Assembly (NCBI GenBank): GCA_039105265.1
Contig: JAPFFF010000015.1
Coordinates: 992,001 to 1,056,000 of the forward strand
Reading direction: 5' to 3'
Origin: Tritrichomonas musculus
Lineage: Eukaryota > Parabasalia > Tritrichomonadida > Tritrichomonadidae
DNA: 64,000 nt
Each line of letters begins with the position of its first letter. Positions within the stretch are counted from its first letter, which is position 1. The notes beneath the pieces are model-generated. The model searched no databases. It was given only the letters and a program-made list of their open reading frames with translations, and had not been told where the DNA came from. Position numbers and translations under genes: made by a program. Shown piece by piece: positions 27,485 to 38,096 of the stretch.

Positions 27485-30280
27485 ATGAGTGATGAATTTC
27501 AAGAAAATGAAATTGAAATTGAAAGAAACTGGTATGATAATGAAGAAACGAGTCATGTTGTCGATACCACCTCAAAACGTTTTTCAAAGTTGAAAAAACA
27601 TGCTTTAACTCCTTCAACAAATATTCAACGACAAATGGATGTTGATAAGTGGGAAAGGCTCCTTGTTGAACAATCTGGAGTAATCCCTGCTCGTCCAATC
27701 ATTAATAACGATGATGAAGATACTGAATCTCGCGTTTATTTATCCGTAAACTCAGCTCGTCCAGATTTTTTGTCTAATTACAATAGTACAATGTTTCAGC
27801 AGCCTAAAGCAGATCCACGCTTTAACTCAGAAGGAGATTTATATATTCTTGCTAAAAATGGCAGTCAAGTCGTTGCAGATTGGCGAAAACATCATGAGCA
27901 ACAACAAGAAATGGTTGACATGGCAAATCTAGAGCGTTTCGAAAAAATTAAAAAAGGAAAACAAATTATGGAGGCAGTTCGACAGCATAACACTTCAACA
28001 TTTAAAGACTTGTTAATTGATACAGGAAATGTTAATCGTACATCACTTCCTATATTTCAATGTAAGGAAAAAATTCTTCGACTCATTGCTGAGAATAACG
28101 CTATCATTATTGTTGGAGAGACAGGAAGTGGAAAAACAACGCAATTAACTCAATTTTTAATGGAAGAAGGATATGGACGATTTGGTCAAATCGTATGTAC
28201 ACAACCCAGACGTGTTGCCGCTGTCTCTGTTGCCAAGCGTGTTGCAGACGAAATGAACGTTGAACTTGGTCAAGAAGTTGGTTATACAATTCGTTTTGAA
28301 GAAGTTACTTCTCCAAAAACAGTAATTAAATATATGACAGATGGTATTCTTCTTCGTGAAAGTTTATTTGATGAAAATCTTGATCGATATTCAGTCATTA
28401 TTATGGATGAAGCTCACGAACGAACATTAAATACAGATATTCTTTTTGGTGTATTAAAAAGAATTCTTGCTCGAAGAAATGATTTACGCGTACTTGTAAC
28501 TTCCGCTACAATGGATTCTACTCGTTTCTCAAATTACTTTGGTGGCTGTCCAATTTTAAACGTCTCTGGGAGAGCTTTTGACGTTGAACTTAGCTACATG
28601 AGATCAAATCCGCCTGATTATGTCGCAGCTGCCGTTATACACGCAGTTAAAGTGCATTTAACAGAACCACCTGGTGATATTTTAATCTTTATGACAGGTA
28701 TGGAAGATATTGAATGCACATGCGAAATGATCCGCAAAAAACTGGATGAGCGTGAAGAAGAATGTCCACCAATGGAAGTTCTTCCTATTTACTCCCAGCT
28801 TCCAGCTGATCTTCAAGCCAAAGTTTTTGAAACAATGGATTGTCGAAAATGCATTGTTGCCTCAAATATTGCAGAAACATCACTTACAATCAATGGAATT
28901 AGATATGTTATTGATTGTGGATTTGGCAAGCAAAAGAATTACAGTTCAAAAGCTGGACTTGATACTCTTCTTGTACAACCAATTTCTCAAGCATCAGCAA
29001 TTCAAAGGAGCGGAAGAGCAGGAAGAACAATGAATGGTAAATGTTGGCGTCTTTATACTGAAATTTCATTCAATTTTGAAATGCCACCAATGACGATTCC
29101 AGAAATTCAAAGAACCAACCTTTCTAATGCGATTCTTCTTCTTAAATCAATGGGATTTAATGATGTTCTTTCTTTTGAGTTCATGGACAGACCTCCTCTT
29201 GATAATTTCATGCATGCATTAACTCAACTTTGGTCACTTCGTGCTTTAAGTGACGATGGAAGTTTAACTGAACTTGGTAAAGAAATGGTTCAATTTCCTC
29301 TTGATCCAACTTTGTCTAAAATGCTTCTTGTTGGAAGTAAATTTGGGTGTCTTGATGAAGTCCTCACAATTGTTTCTATGTTGAGCGCTCCTCAAGCTTT
29401 CTTCAAGCCAAAAGGCCATGAAGAAGAAGCTGATTCAATGAAAGAAAAGTTTATCGTTCCTGAGTCAGATCATTTAACATTACTTAACGTCTTTAATTTA
29501 TGGTCAGCTGTTGGTCGTGGATCAACAAATGATCGAGCAAGAGATAGTGAAAGAGCTTCTTGGGCACGAAAACATTTTATACACAATATTTCATTGGTTA
29601 AAGCAAATGAGATTAGAAGACAATTGGTTGATATCGCACGTGAAGCTGGTCTTTCACACTCTTCATCTGGTGATGACTGGACAATTGTTAGAAAAGCAAT
29701 TTGTTCCGCATACTTTCATCAAACTGCCCGTTTGAAAGGTATCAACGAATATGTTAATTTACATACAGGTGTTCAATGTTTTCTTCATCCAAGCTCTGCT
29801 CTAGCTGGGCTCGGCTTGGTGCCTGAATATATTGTTTACCACGAACTCATTCTTACAACAAAGCATTACATTCATTACGTAACTGCTGTTGATCCTTTAT
29901 GGCTTTCTCAAATGGCTCCGGAATTCTTTACTGCAACCGATGCCTTTGGAAACATACTGGAAGAAGGAAGGCCTTTGCCAAAAATTGATGAAGACACAAG
30001 TATTGATGATAGAAGGCTTTATTCAATGAATTCAAATACAATAAATAAAAATAAAAATCAACCAGAAGAAAAGGAAGATGAGAATAAGAAATCAGAGCAA
30101 GTTAATCCAATAGACTTGGTAAATGATGAAGATATTGTACTGCCTACTGCATTTGTTAAAAGCACACCAAATAAAGAATCAGAAAATAATGATTCTGCTG
30201 CTGCACAAGGTGATAAACCTTCATTGCCTCAACCTTCTTCTGGCGGAATGAAAAAGAGAAAAAGGCTTGGGCAGAAATGA
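27485..30280 (+). CDS. PRP16: DEAH-box splicing helicase Prp16 (DHX38)
   Basis: 931 aa. Helicase motifs in order: GETGSGKTT (about 210), TQPRRVAA, DEAH (about 307), SAT, a TGMEDI stretch, NIAETSLT, and QRSGRAGR (about 505), followed by winged-helix, ratchet and OB-fold regions ending VYHELILTTKHYIHYVTAVD. The N-terminal extension identifies the subfamily: NWYD near residue 15, a DVDKWERLLVEQSGV segment and SEGDLYILAKNGSQVVADWR, which match the Prp16/DHX38 pattern rather than Prp2, Prp22 or Prp43. Prp16 remodels the spliceosome before exon ligation by ATP hydrolysis in the nucleus. The C-terminus is acidic then Lys-rich (KKRKRLGQK), a likely nuclear signal. Its presence shows retention of spliceosomal splicing even though no introns are visible here. 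Confidence 0.88.
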   Translation: MSDEFQENEIEIERNWYDNEETSHVVDTTSKRFSKLKKHALTPSTNIQRQMDVDKWERLLVEQSGVIPARPIINNDDEDTESRVYLSVNSARPDFLSNYNSTMFQQPKADPRFNSEGDLYILAKNGSQVVADWRKHHEQQQEMVDMANLERFEKIKKGKQIMEAVRQHNTSTFKDLLIDTGNVNRTSLPIFQCKEKILRLIAENNAIIIVGETGSGKTTQLTQFLMEEGYGRFGQIVCTQPRRVAAVSVAKRVADEMNVELGQEVGYTIRFEEVTSPKTVIKYMTDGILLRESLFDENLDRYSVIIMDEAHERTLNTDILFGVLKRILARRNDLRVLVTSATMDSTRFSNYFGGCPILNVSGRAFDVELSYMRSNPPDYVAAAVIHAVKVHLTEPPGDILIFMTGMEDIECTCEMIRKKLDEREEECPPMEVLPIYSQLPADLQAKVFETMDCRKCIVASNIAETSLTINGIRYVIDCGFGKQKNYSSKAGLDTLLVQPISQASAIQRSGRAGRTMNGKCWRLYTEISFNFEMPPMTIPEIQRTNLSNAILLLKSMGFNDVLSFEFMDRPPLDNFMHALTQLWSLRALSDDGSLTELGKEMVQFPLDPTLSKMLLVGSKFGCLDEVLTIVSMLSAPQAFFKPKGHEEEADSMKEKFIVPESDHLTLLNVFNLWSAVGRGSTNDRARDSERASWARKHFIHNISLVKANEIRRQLVDIAREAGLSHSSSGDDWTIVRKAICSAYFHQTARLKGINEYVNLHTGVQCFLHPSSALAGLGLVPEYIVYHELILTTKHYIHYVTAVDPLWLSQMAPEFFTATDAFGNILEEGRPLPKIDEDTSIDDRRLYSMNSNTINKNKNQPEEKEDENKKSEQVNPIDLVNDEDIVLPTAFVKSTPNKESENNDSAAAQGDKPSLPQPSSGGMKKRKRLGQK

Positions 30281-30556
30281 TTTTATATTATTAAAAAACG
30301 GTTTTTTAGGTGAAAATAAACCTAAACGATTTGATTTTGTCAAGAAAAAATTAATCAAGTTATTTTATTCTATTCAACTGATATAAATTATATAAATGAA
30401 ATATATATGAAAATTATATATAATTTGTATATTTTATTATTAGAAGCTTTGAAAACTATCATTCAAAATAAATGTCCGACTAAATAATAATTGAAAATAA
30501 AATTGAAAATTTTACAATTTTACAACAACGGTTGTGGTCTAGCCTTTTCAAACAAA

Positions 30557-31039
30557 ATGGGACACACAGCCGGTTTACGCTGGGGCACAAGAAATATCTT
30601 TGCACGTAAATTCAGGAAGCACGGAATTGCACCACCTTCACAAGAACTTCGTACATTCCGCCTTGGTGATATTGTTGACATCAAAGTCAATGGTGCCGTT
30701 CATAAGGGTATGCCACATCGTCTCTACCACGGATCAACTGGTGTTGTCTGGAACGTTTCACCACATGCAGTTGGTGTCTTAGTTTATCGCCGTATCAACA
30801 ACCATATCGCACCAAAGCGTATCTATGTTCGTACAGAACATGTTTATCACAGCCATTGCAAAGATGACTTCCTCAAACGTGTTCAAGAAAACAAAAAACT
30901 TCAAGAAGAAGCAAAGGCCAAGGGTGTCAAAGTTGGATTACCACTTAAACGCGTTCCAGCCCAACCAAAGGAAGCTCATATTTGTAAACCCGAATCAATC
31001 AAGGCAGTTTGCTTCACACCATACCGTGAAACATGGTAA
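30557..31039 (+). CDS. RPL21: Ribosomal protein eL21 (RPL21)
   Basis: 160 aa from the ATG at 30557, not the upstream in-frame ATG at 30491: the family starts with a short M-x-x-T-x-G-x-R-x-GTR leader, matched here by MGHTAGLRWGTRNIF. Other family marks: FRKHG, LGDIVDIKVNGAVHKGMPH, YHGSTGVVWNVSPHAVGVLV and KRIYVRTEHV. Component of the large cytosolic ribosomal subunit. Codon use is C-richer at third positions than in most neighbours, as expected of a highly expressed gene. A TTTTCAAACAAA leader directly precedes the start. Confidence 0.97.
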   Translation: MGHTAGLRWGTRNIFARKFRKHGIAPPSQELRTFRLGDIVDIKVNGAVHKGMPHRLYHGSTGVVWNVSPHAVGVLVYRRINNHIAPKRIYVRTEHVYHSHCKDDFLKRVQENKKLQEEAKAKGVKVGLPLKRVPAQPKEAHICKPESIKAVCFTPYRETW

Positions 31040-31497
31040 GTTTTCGATAAAAAGATACTTTTATTTTGTATATGTCACTTTTATATTTTTTTATTCAGTT
31101 AAATTATTTCCATATATTATTTATCTATTATTTACTATTGCAAGATAGCCTTCTTTTCTTCAGTATACCATTCAAAAATGCATGAACAATGTTGATTCAA
31201 ATACGATAATTCTTTAACTCATATATATTTTACAAACCGTGTATATTGGTTGGGTTTTGTCAACTTATTAAATATCAATTTAATAAACTTCTTTTTGTTT
31301 ATTTTATATGTTTCATTATTTAGATATCTTAACGTGCAGCGTTTTCAAACTTGAAATATTTTAAGGTAATAAGTGAAAAGCATAGGTTGTACAATAGTAA
31401 TTTCAAAATAAGTAGTATCAAAAAAAAAAAAAATAAAAGATTGCATTGATTGCTATTTTTATTATCACATTAAAGATCATTAATTATAAATATTTTT
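31040..31497. other. Intergenic between convergent genes
   Basis: Lies between eL21 (+) and the CDC48-like gene (-). A/T-rich with an A12 run near 31422. Nothing else recognised. Confidence 0.5.
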
Positions 31498-34400
31498 TTA
31501 TCCAAATGGATTTTTCCTTCTTGATGGCATTCTCTTCCTCTGAGGTTGTTGCTGTTCTTCGTCATCTTCGTCATCCTCATCTTCATATCTGTTTCTATTT
31601 CGATTATTCCTATTTCTGTTTCTACCATTGTCTTCATCTTCATCTTCAAGATCAGCAGGGGCTTGTCTTTTTAGAGAATTTTTCTTGTTTGGTCTCCTTC
31701 TGGGGCCATCATCTTCTTCATTTCGTTCTTCCTCAGCATCATCAGCGAATGGAGTTCTTTGAACTTGTTTCTTTGATGCTTTCTTTGGTTGTTGCTTTCC
31801 ACCTTTATCTTCGTCATTTTGTGCTTCATTTCTCTTTGCTCCTTGCTTTGAATTGGCTTCATCTTCGTCATCATCTTGAGCTGAATTTGCAAATGGATCT
31901 TTCCTTTCGACGTTTCCAAATTGTCCATCGTCATCATCGTCACTATCATCAGCACCTGCTCGACCAAATGGATTCGCTTTTCCAAATGGATTCTTCCTTC
32001 TTCGTGAAAGACCGTCAATAACTGGTTGTGGCTTTGGAGGTGGCGGTCTTTCTGGTTCGGGTTCTGGCTCTGGTTCTGGTGGTGGAGCTTCTTGAGATGG
32101 TTGTTCAGTATTAGTTGGCTCTTCACTTTCATCAGACTTAAATGGGCTTGGTCCTGAATCTTCGACATCTTCTCTTTCTTCATTTTCGATTTCTTTATCG
32201 TTATCTCTTCCTCGCTTCCTTCTTGGTATTGCATCAGTTGCTGCTCCTCCTCCTTGGCGTTCAAATGGATTTGCCATTCTTAAAGCGCCCTTCTTTGCTG
32301 GCATTTGTGGAGGTGCTTTTCTTTGGTTATCACGTTGGCCGAAAGGATCAACAAAGTCGCGTTTACCTTTTGGTGGAGGTTGTGCATCATTTCGGTTATT
32401 CCTGTTTCCGGCTTTTCCTTTCTGAGGTGGAAAGTTTGGTGCATCGTATTCTTGATCGTTGGCCTTTTCTGAAAATGGATCGATTCTTCTTCCTTTTTGT
32501 GAATTTTTATTCTTTTGATTTTGCTGTTTGTTTCGATTTCTATTATCTTCTTGAAAATCTTCCTCATCAGAGTATTCGTTACGTCGTCCGCCTTTTCCTT
32601 TTGGCTTAAAGTTTTTATTTTGATTTTTCTTGTTTTTAGCATTTTTATTCCTCCTTCTGTCATCTTCGTCGTCATCATAATAATAATCATCATCGTAATA
32701 ATCATAATAGTAATCATCATCGTAATAATCATAATCGTCTCTTCTATTTCGTCCTCTTCCTTTGCCACCTTTTTGGTTATTTTTGCCTCCTTTGTTTCCT
32801 TTTCCTTTGTTCTTATTATTTCGGCCTTTTTGGCGATAATCATCTTCGTCGGAATAGTAATCTCTCTCATCTGCATCTTCATCATCATAAGTATATCGTT
32901 TCTTGCTTCCCATTGATTCATCTGATATTCCTTCATTGTAAAGTGGTTCTCCTTCAAAGAGATTGACTACATCAAATCCTGATTCAGGAGCAGATGGTGA
33001 TCTTCCTTTCTTTTTAGTACGGATTGGCTCTACTGGGCTGAAGTAAAATTCAAAATCTGGATCGTATGGTTTTACACGGCGATTATTTTTATCATTGTTA
33101 ATATTTGTTTCATTTTCAACATTGGAGAAATCTTCGTTAGCTATTGATGGCTTAAATCTATCTGGGCTATCAAACGATGCATCTTCGAAAAGATCATCCT
33201 CATCGCCTTTCATATCAGAATCGAGATTGGGAGAGCCATCATTATTAACCAAATTTTTCGTTATTGCAACTTTTTTAAGTTGATTTATTGAAAAAACAAA
33301 TTCACTATCATTGAGAGGTTCGCCATCGTTGTTATCTCCTTTTTTCTTATTTTTGCTATTTCGTCGATTCTTCTTCTCACTCTTTATTTGGAAAGATAGC
33401 TCAGCAATAGATTTTGAAATGATTCTCATTGCAGTACTTGTTAACTGGGCGCTACTCTTACCAGATAAGAGAACTGATGATAAGTTTGAAGCTAACGAAA
33501 GATCGATTGGATGTCTTAAGGCTATTGCTCGAAGAATTGATAGTTTTTCTTGTCCAATAGGATACATAATGTTGACTTTTCTATCAAATTTGGCCTTTAT
33601 ATCTTTGCGTATCCTACTATCATCTCGTGCAGCTGCGATAACGGCAACGCCTTTTTCAGCTCGGAGGCGTTTCAAAGCTGAGCATAATGCATTAGAAATA
33701 CGGCTGTCTGGCTGTGCATTCTCGTTGATCTCTGGCGATGCAACTGAATCAAAATCATCGAAATAAACAATAGCTGGTTGTGTTGAAACAGCTTCTTCGA
33801 TTTTCTTGAGGAGAAAAGCGATTGCTTGTTCAACTGTTTTAGTTAGCAAATCATAACAATCAATTCTCAAAAAATTAGCTGGTGTTTCATTTCGAATTGC
33901 AGTGGAAATCAAAGTTTTTCCGCATCCTGAGTTTGCTGTTATAAGTAATCCTCTAACATCCATACTTTTAGAATTGTTTGCATTCTTTAACAATGAGCGG
34001 TATAATCGCGGTTGTAATAATGGGAGTTCAATTACTTGCCTTATTTTTCGAATTGTTGAATTCAATCCACCAATATCATCATAGTTAACTTCATCAAAAT
34101 GTGGTGATTTGCCACGAGGCACAGTCGTGTTTTTGCATGCGATAACATCAATATCATCTATTAAGACCACCTTTGTTGGTTGTGCAATAACAACTTTAAA
34201 TTCAATAATTCTATTTAATGCATAAATAGGAATAACCTGATTTTTTTTGAGTGGCAAATTTTTGAAATTAAATTGGAATAAAATATCAGCATAAGTTCCT
34301 GAAATGGTATTTGATGGGTCGTCGTTAATAGAAATTGTATCTTCTATTGGAGCAAGAACAACACATTCTGCCGAATCAATCATATCTTCATCTGCTTTTG

Positions 34401-34704
34401 TGATTTTAACTTTTTGGCCCAGAAAGCATTGAAGATTAATTCTTAAACAGCGGCTGATTTGAATAAATCCATACTTCGGAGCAGGATCGTCAAGATTGTT
34501 AATATCGTCGCCATTGTCGTCGAAATTTGTTGCTGCATAAATTGGCGCGTATATGGTTTTTCCGTTCTCAATTGATTTGATTTCAACGATAGAGCCATTC
34601 TTCAATCTCAACTCACCCATTTTCAATGGGTGTGTTATAACTCGTAAATCGTTGACTAAAGGAAGCCTATCAACAATTAAAATTGATGGATCTTCTTCGC
34701 TCAT
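31498..34704 (-). CDS. Single-AAA CDC48/p97 relative with long DPF/NPF-rich tail
   Basis: 1068 aa. Residues 5-190 match the p97 N-domain (ILIVDRLPLVNDLRV, KMGELRLKNG, VIPIYALNRIIEFKVV). YDDIGGL at 208-214 opens the one AAA module, with Walker A region NSGCGKT (258-264) and Walker B region IVYFDDFD (312-319), where the usual DE is DD, so hydrolysis may be altered. The second AAA domain of CDC48 is absent. From about 430 a low-complexity tail of over 600 residues follows: Lys/Asn-rich, then Asp/Tyr-rich, then charged. It carries about ten PF motifs, mostly basic-flanked: IDPF, VDPF, ANPF, SPF, KNPF, ANPF, KDPF, RTPF and a terminal KNPFG. DPF and NPF are known ligands of AP-2 appendages and EH domains, respectively. 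Function unassigned; a CDC48 paralogue turned adaptor or scaffold is inference. Confidence 0.8.
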   Translation of the reverse strand: MSEEDPSILIVDRLPLVNDLRVITHPLKMGELRLKNGSIVEIKSIENGKTIYAPIYAATNFDDNGDDINNLDDPAPKYGFIQISRCLRINLQCFLGQKVKITKADEDMIDSAECVVLAPIEDTISINDDPSNTISGTYADILFQFNFKNLPLKKNQVIPIYALNRIIEFKVVIAQPTKVVLIDDIDVIACKNTTVPRGKSPHFDEVNYDDIGGLNSTIRKIRQVIELPLLQPRLYRSLLKNANNSKSMDVRGLLITANSGCGKTLISTAIRNETPANFLRIDCYDLLTKTVEQAIAFLLKKIEEAVSTQPAIVYFDDFDSVASPEINENAQPDSRISNALCSALKRLRAEKGVAVIAAARDDSRIRKDIKAKFDRKVNIMYPIGQEKLSILRAIALRHPIDLSLASNLSSVLLSGKSSAQLTSTAMRIISKSIAELSFQIKSEKKNRRNSKNKKKGDNNDGEPLNDSEFVFSINQLKKVAITKNLVNNDGSPNLDSDMKGDEDDLFEDASFDSPDRFKPSIANEDFSNVENETNINNDKNNRRVKPYDPDFEFYFSPVEPIRTKKKGRSPSAPESGFDVVNLFEGEPLYNEGISDESMGSKKRYTYDDEDADERDYYSDEDDYRQKGRNNKNKGKGNKGGKNNQKGGKGRGRNRRDDYDYYDDDYYYDYYDDDYYYDDDEDDRRRNKNAKNKKNQNKNFKPKGKGGRRNEYSDEEDFQEDNRNRNKQQNQKNKNSQKGRRIDPFSEKANDQEYDAPNFPPQKGKAGNRNNRNDAQPPPKGKRDFVDPFGQRDNQRKAPPQMPAKKGALRMANPFERQGGGAATDAIPRRKRGRDNDKEIENEEREDVEDSGPSPFKSDESEEPTNTEQPSQEAPPPEPEPEPEPERPPPPKPQPVIDGLSRRRKNPFGKANPFGRAGADDSDDDDDGQFGNVERKDPFANSAQDDDEDEANSKQGAKRNEAQNDEDKGGKQQPKKASKKQVQRTPFADDAEEERNEEDDGPRRRPNKKNSLKRQAPADLEDEDEDNGRNRNRNNRNRNRYEDEDDEDDEEQQQPQRKRMPSRRKNPFG

Positions 34705-35368
34705 ATATTATTTTAGAAGATTTTGAGATATAAACTTCTTAAAAAGTTACAGCCGAGCGAATTGTTATTTAAAAAAGTTCTCTTTTTCAATTGTATTTTG
34801 AAAATAAGGTCAATTTTGCTTCCTTTAAACCTCATCTTACTCATATGATAATTATGTTTTAAATGGATTATGTTATTTATCTCCAAATCAGATGACAATT
34901 AAAATCGGTATTATAATATTTCTTGATCATGTATTGTAGTAATTATTATTACATGATTAAAAAAGATTTTTTTTTTTTTTTTTGATTATTTTAATGTACA
35001 TCATGAATCATGATTCATGATAATAATATTTGTCTATATAAAAGCGAATATGAAATTTTCAATGTTAAAAATTATTGATCATGAAAAAATTAATTAAAAA
35101 AAAAATGATTACTTAGCAATCCAATTTTAATAATGAACGATTTTGATTCAAAACTCATTTGTATAATTAGTAAGTTTCATGAAAAAAAAAGAAATATCGA
35201 ATAAAATAAAAGATTATACATGATATCAAAGATAATTACAAATGAATAATCTGATGTAAATCAAGCAATAATTGGTTTAGAATCATAAAAATTGATAAAA
35301 ATGAAAAAATTCGTTGGAGAAGAATTCTTTTTTTTTGAAAGCCGTTAAAAGAAATCTAGAAACGAATC
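34705..35368. other. Divergent intergenic region with 22-bp palindrome
   Basis: Between the CDC48-like (-) and EF-hand (+) genes. It contains a T-run of about 16 near 34968-34984 and a perfect palindrome at 35000-35021 (centre GAATCATGATTC). TCATGAAT-type words recur nearby. No gene seen. Confidence 0.5.
35000..35021. repeat. Perfect 22-bp palindrome
   Basis: Self-complementary with no loop; core ATGAATCATGATTCAT. Could be a dimeric factor site or simply an A/T palindrome; positioned about 350 bp before the EF-hand gene. Confidence 0.85.
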
Positions 35369-36028
35369 ATGAATCCATCTTCAAAAGTATCTAATTCCCC
35401 AAGGCCTGCCAGAAAATCTCCAAGAAGTAAATCAAATCGTCAATTAACTCGTGATCAACTACGTGAAATTCGCGAAGCATTTGATATTTTTAATACTGAC
35501 AATAGCGATACGATTGATAGGCATGAATTTCATGTTGCTGTAAATGCTATGGGTTTAGATGTTTCCAAAAAAGAAATTTTAGATATATTTGATCAATACG
35601 ATGCAACAGGTAGAGCAGGCCTTAATCGTGATCAATTCGAAGAAATCATGTCAATTAAAATGCTTGAAAGGGATCCACTTTATGAGCCACAAAGGAAATT
35701 CAAGCTTTTGGATAATGATAGCACAGGTAAGATTAGTCTGAAAAATTTGAAACATGCTATCGGAGAAATACAAAGAAATATGACAGATGAGTTATTGCTA
35801 AGAAAAAAGAAAAATCTCAGTGAAATGACAAATGATGAAATTGAGAATCTTTCCCAAAGAGATATTGAAATTAGAAAAGATGAAGAGGAAACAGCAAGAT
35901 TTATTAACTCCCTTCTTACGATGAAAGACAGCGATCTCCAAGCAATGATCAGTGAATTCGATCTTGATGGTGATGGACAGATTAATTATAATGAATTTTT
36001 GAATATTCTCAATCCTAATGGAGCTTAA
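35369..36028 (+). CDS. Centrin-like EF-hand protein with an insertion before EF4
   Basis: 219 aa. A basic N-terminal tail (PRPARKSPRSKSNR) is followed by four EF-hands in centrin order: LREIREAFDIFNTDNSDTID, then a degenerate EF2 (DQYDATGRAGLN), EF3 (KLLDNDSTGKIS) and a canonical EF4 (DLDGDGQINYNEF). Between the NMTDE segment that follows EF3 and EF4 lies an extra charged helix of about 35 residues (KKKNLSEMTNDEIENLSQRD), not usual in centrins of about 170 aa. EF1 begins with Asn in place of Asp at position 1. A Ca2+-binding role at basal bodies or cytoskeleton is inferred from family. AATCATGAAT overlaps the start with a TCA initiator-like word. TAAA at the stop could double as the trichomonad polyadenylation signal. 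Confidence 0.85.
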   Translation: MNPSSKVSNSPRPARKSPRSKSNRQLTRDQLREIREAFDIFNTDNSDTIDRHEFHVAVNAMGLDVSKKEILDIFDQYDATGRAGLNRDQFEEIMSIKMLERDPLYEPQRKFKLLDNDSTGKISLKNLKHAIGEIQRNMTDELLLRKKKNLSEMTNDEIENLSQRDIEIRKDEEETARFINSLLTMKDSDLQAMISEFDLDGDGQINYNEFLNILNPNGA

Positions 36029-38096
36029 ATTATTTGACTAGTTTAGTTAAACTTTTTTCATTGTCAATAAACATCATAAATAAATTGCGTAATGATCCTA
36101 TTTCATAAATGAGATATTTTTATTTTTATTAATTTAAGATATTGTATATTTACAAACTTTAAGCCATTTTTTTGAAGTTTTTCTAGTATTGAACATCAAA
36201 TATTACAATTTTTTTTTGAGTAAATTATTATTTCTAACAGCAATAGATGGTTTTACTGATAATAAATACATGATCAATATATAAATAATGAAGTATCAAG
36301 ATTCACCTAAATGATTGTAAAAAATCGTATACAATAAGTGATATCACCTTTGAAAATTGAGTTGATTGTAGCCATCAAGCTGGTTAAAATCATTATTATT
36401 CATGTATTATAAGTTTTAAAATTTAATAAAGTTTCAAAATAATTAAAAAAAAGTATTATTTGATGTGATTTTTTAGGCAAAAATAAACAGAAACATTTTT
36501 GAATAGAAATTTGATGCGTTACAATTCAATGATATTATATCATGTTTTATGAATTATGTAGATTTAAAAGCATTCATGTCATTGGTGTATTCTTAAATAG
36601 TGAGCTTGTATTCTATTTGTAAAATTCATATTTTTTTTGGGCCGTTTTTTTGAATGATTCCTGATCACCTGCCATTTTGCCTTTGAAATTCAACACTTAA
36701 CTTTTTTAAATTATATTATAATTAAACGAATACATGAAAAATATGATAACATTCGCCCATTTGGAAAAACTTATCATGAAAAAAATACGAATAATGAATG
36801 ATTTCTGTATTTAGTATTTTAAATTCCCATTTTAATGATAGCAATCACTTCACAATAAACAACAAGTGTCGTTAAATATCATTTTACGATTCTGGCCAAT
36901 ATAACTTATTTAGAATAATATAATATTATGCTATATTTATTAAATAAAAAGGTACAAAAAAAAATCCAAAAATTCAAATTATTAATGATGAAAATTAAGA
37001 AATAAGTCTTGAATACACGTTTAAAAAAGATTCTGTGATGTGAGGTAAAATAAAACGTCCATTGACATTTTTAAAAATTTGAAAATTTTAAAAAGAAAGG
37101 AAAAAAAATGGACGTTTTATAAAAAAAATTGAATGAATAATTTGAGAGGATATTTCTTCAATTTTAGCAAATTGAATGATTTCAGTGGACGTTTTTTTTT
37201 CAATTCACTTAGATATTAATCTCTTTCTTGTTATCGATACAGTGCATGTGGGAAGAATATTTTAATGCAATCATTCATCTATCCAATTCTATTTTCAATG
37301 TTCCAAACGTGCAGACCTGAAACATCCTCTATTTAAAGATATACTATCAATCAATCAGTTGATTCAATTAATGCTTCTTTTAGTCCAATAAGATTACACA
37401 ATAATATTCAATCTAGTCATAGTTAGTGTTCTCTCGTTTTGTTTTCATGTCTTTTCTACCAATATTGATACATCAATAAGATATGATTCAAAAATTATTG
37501 ACCATCCTATCATTACTCATTCTTTATACCAAATACTTTACCAGCTTTTAATCGAGATAAGCAAAAATTTAATGATTTTGAACTGATAAGTATCGCGATG
37601 GTGAGTGGACGTTTACTATTATTTTTTTCAATAAGCTCATTCAAAAATTACAAAATTTAGCTATTTTAAGCAAAGATGGAAATTACAGAGCAATAGCTAA
37701 ATCTTTTGCTTATATTTCAAAATAACTCTTACTCAAAACTGGTTTTTATTTCAAATGATAGACAAAATATAAAAATTTTATTTTTTCAATGGACAAATTC
37801 ATTTACAACACAAATATTAATAGAAAAGTTTTAAATGTAACCATCTCATTGTGTATTTTGAATGAATTCAAATTTGAATTAATTATTTCTTACAAACTGC
37901 ACGTTTTAGATTTCAACTCACCATTTTATATCTTAAGATATCTTTAAAAAAAACAAAAAAAAAAGTGTGAAAATGGGATATTACAGGAAAGAAATAAATG
38001 TAGTTTTGTTTTTTATCTTTTTTTATTAACGTTAAAAAATATAATAGTTCATAACAGATTTGCTCCATGGAATAAAAAATAATTTCTATCCCATCT
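36029..38096. other. Long intergenic region with repeated CGTCCA motif
   Basis: About 2 kb without a recognisable gene. It contains four copies of the word AAACGTCCA or its complement: 37053-37061 (forward), 37109-37119, 37185-37195 and 37605-37615 (reverse). Those at 37052-37068 and 37179-37195 form an inverted pair matching at about 15 of 17 positions. No clean target duplication, so a decayed MITE or a regulatory cluster are both possible. Confidence 0.45.
37052..37195. repeat. Candidate short inverted-repeat element
   Basis: Left end AAAACGTCCATTGACAT and right end ATTTCAGTGGACGTTTT are inverted repeats. TA precedes the left end but a T run follows the right end, so a TA duplication is not confirmed. 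Confidence 0.4.

Noticed and set aside
30491-30556. Upstream in-frame ATG of the eL21 gene
   Set aside because: The extension has no family counterpart; alignment of the conserved leader places the start at 30557.
30500-30575. Trichomonad-type intron before eL21 (ACACACAG near 30562)
   Set aside because: No matching 5' splice motif, and the protein aligns to the family from 30557 without an intron.
31446-32957. Several frames opposite and beside the low-complexity tail of the CDC48-like gene
   Set aside because: Repetitive, highly biased translations (Phe/Leu/His- or Met/Ile/Lys-rich) that mirror the real charged tail.
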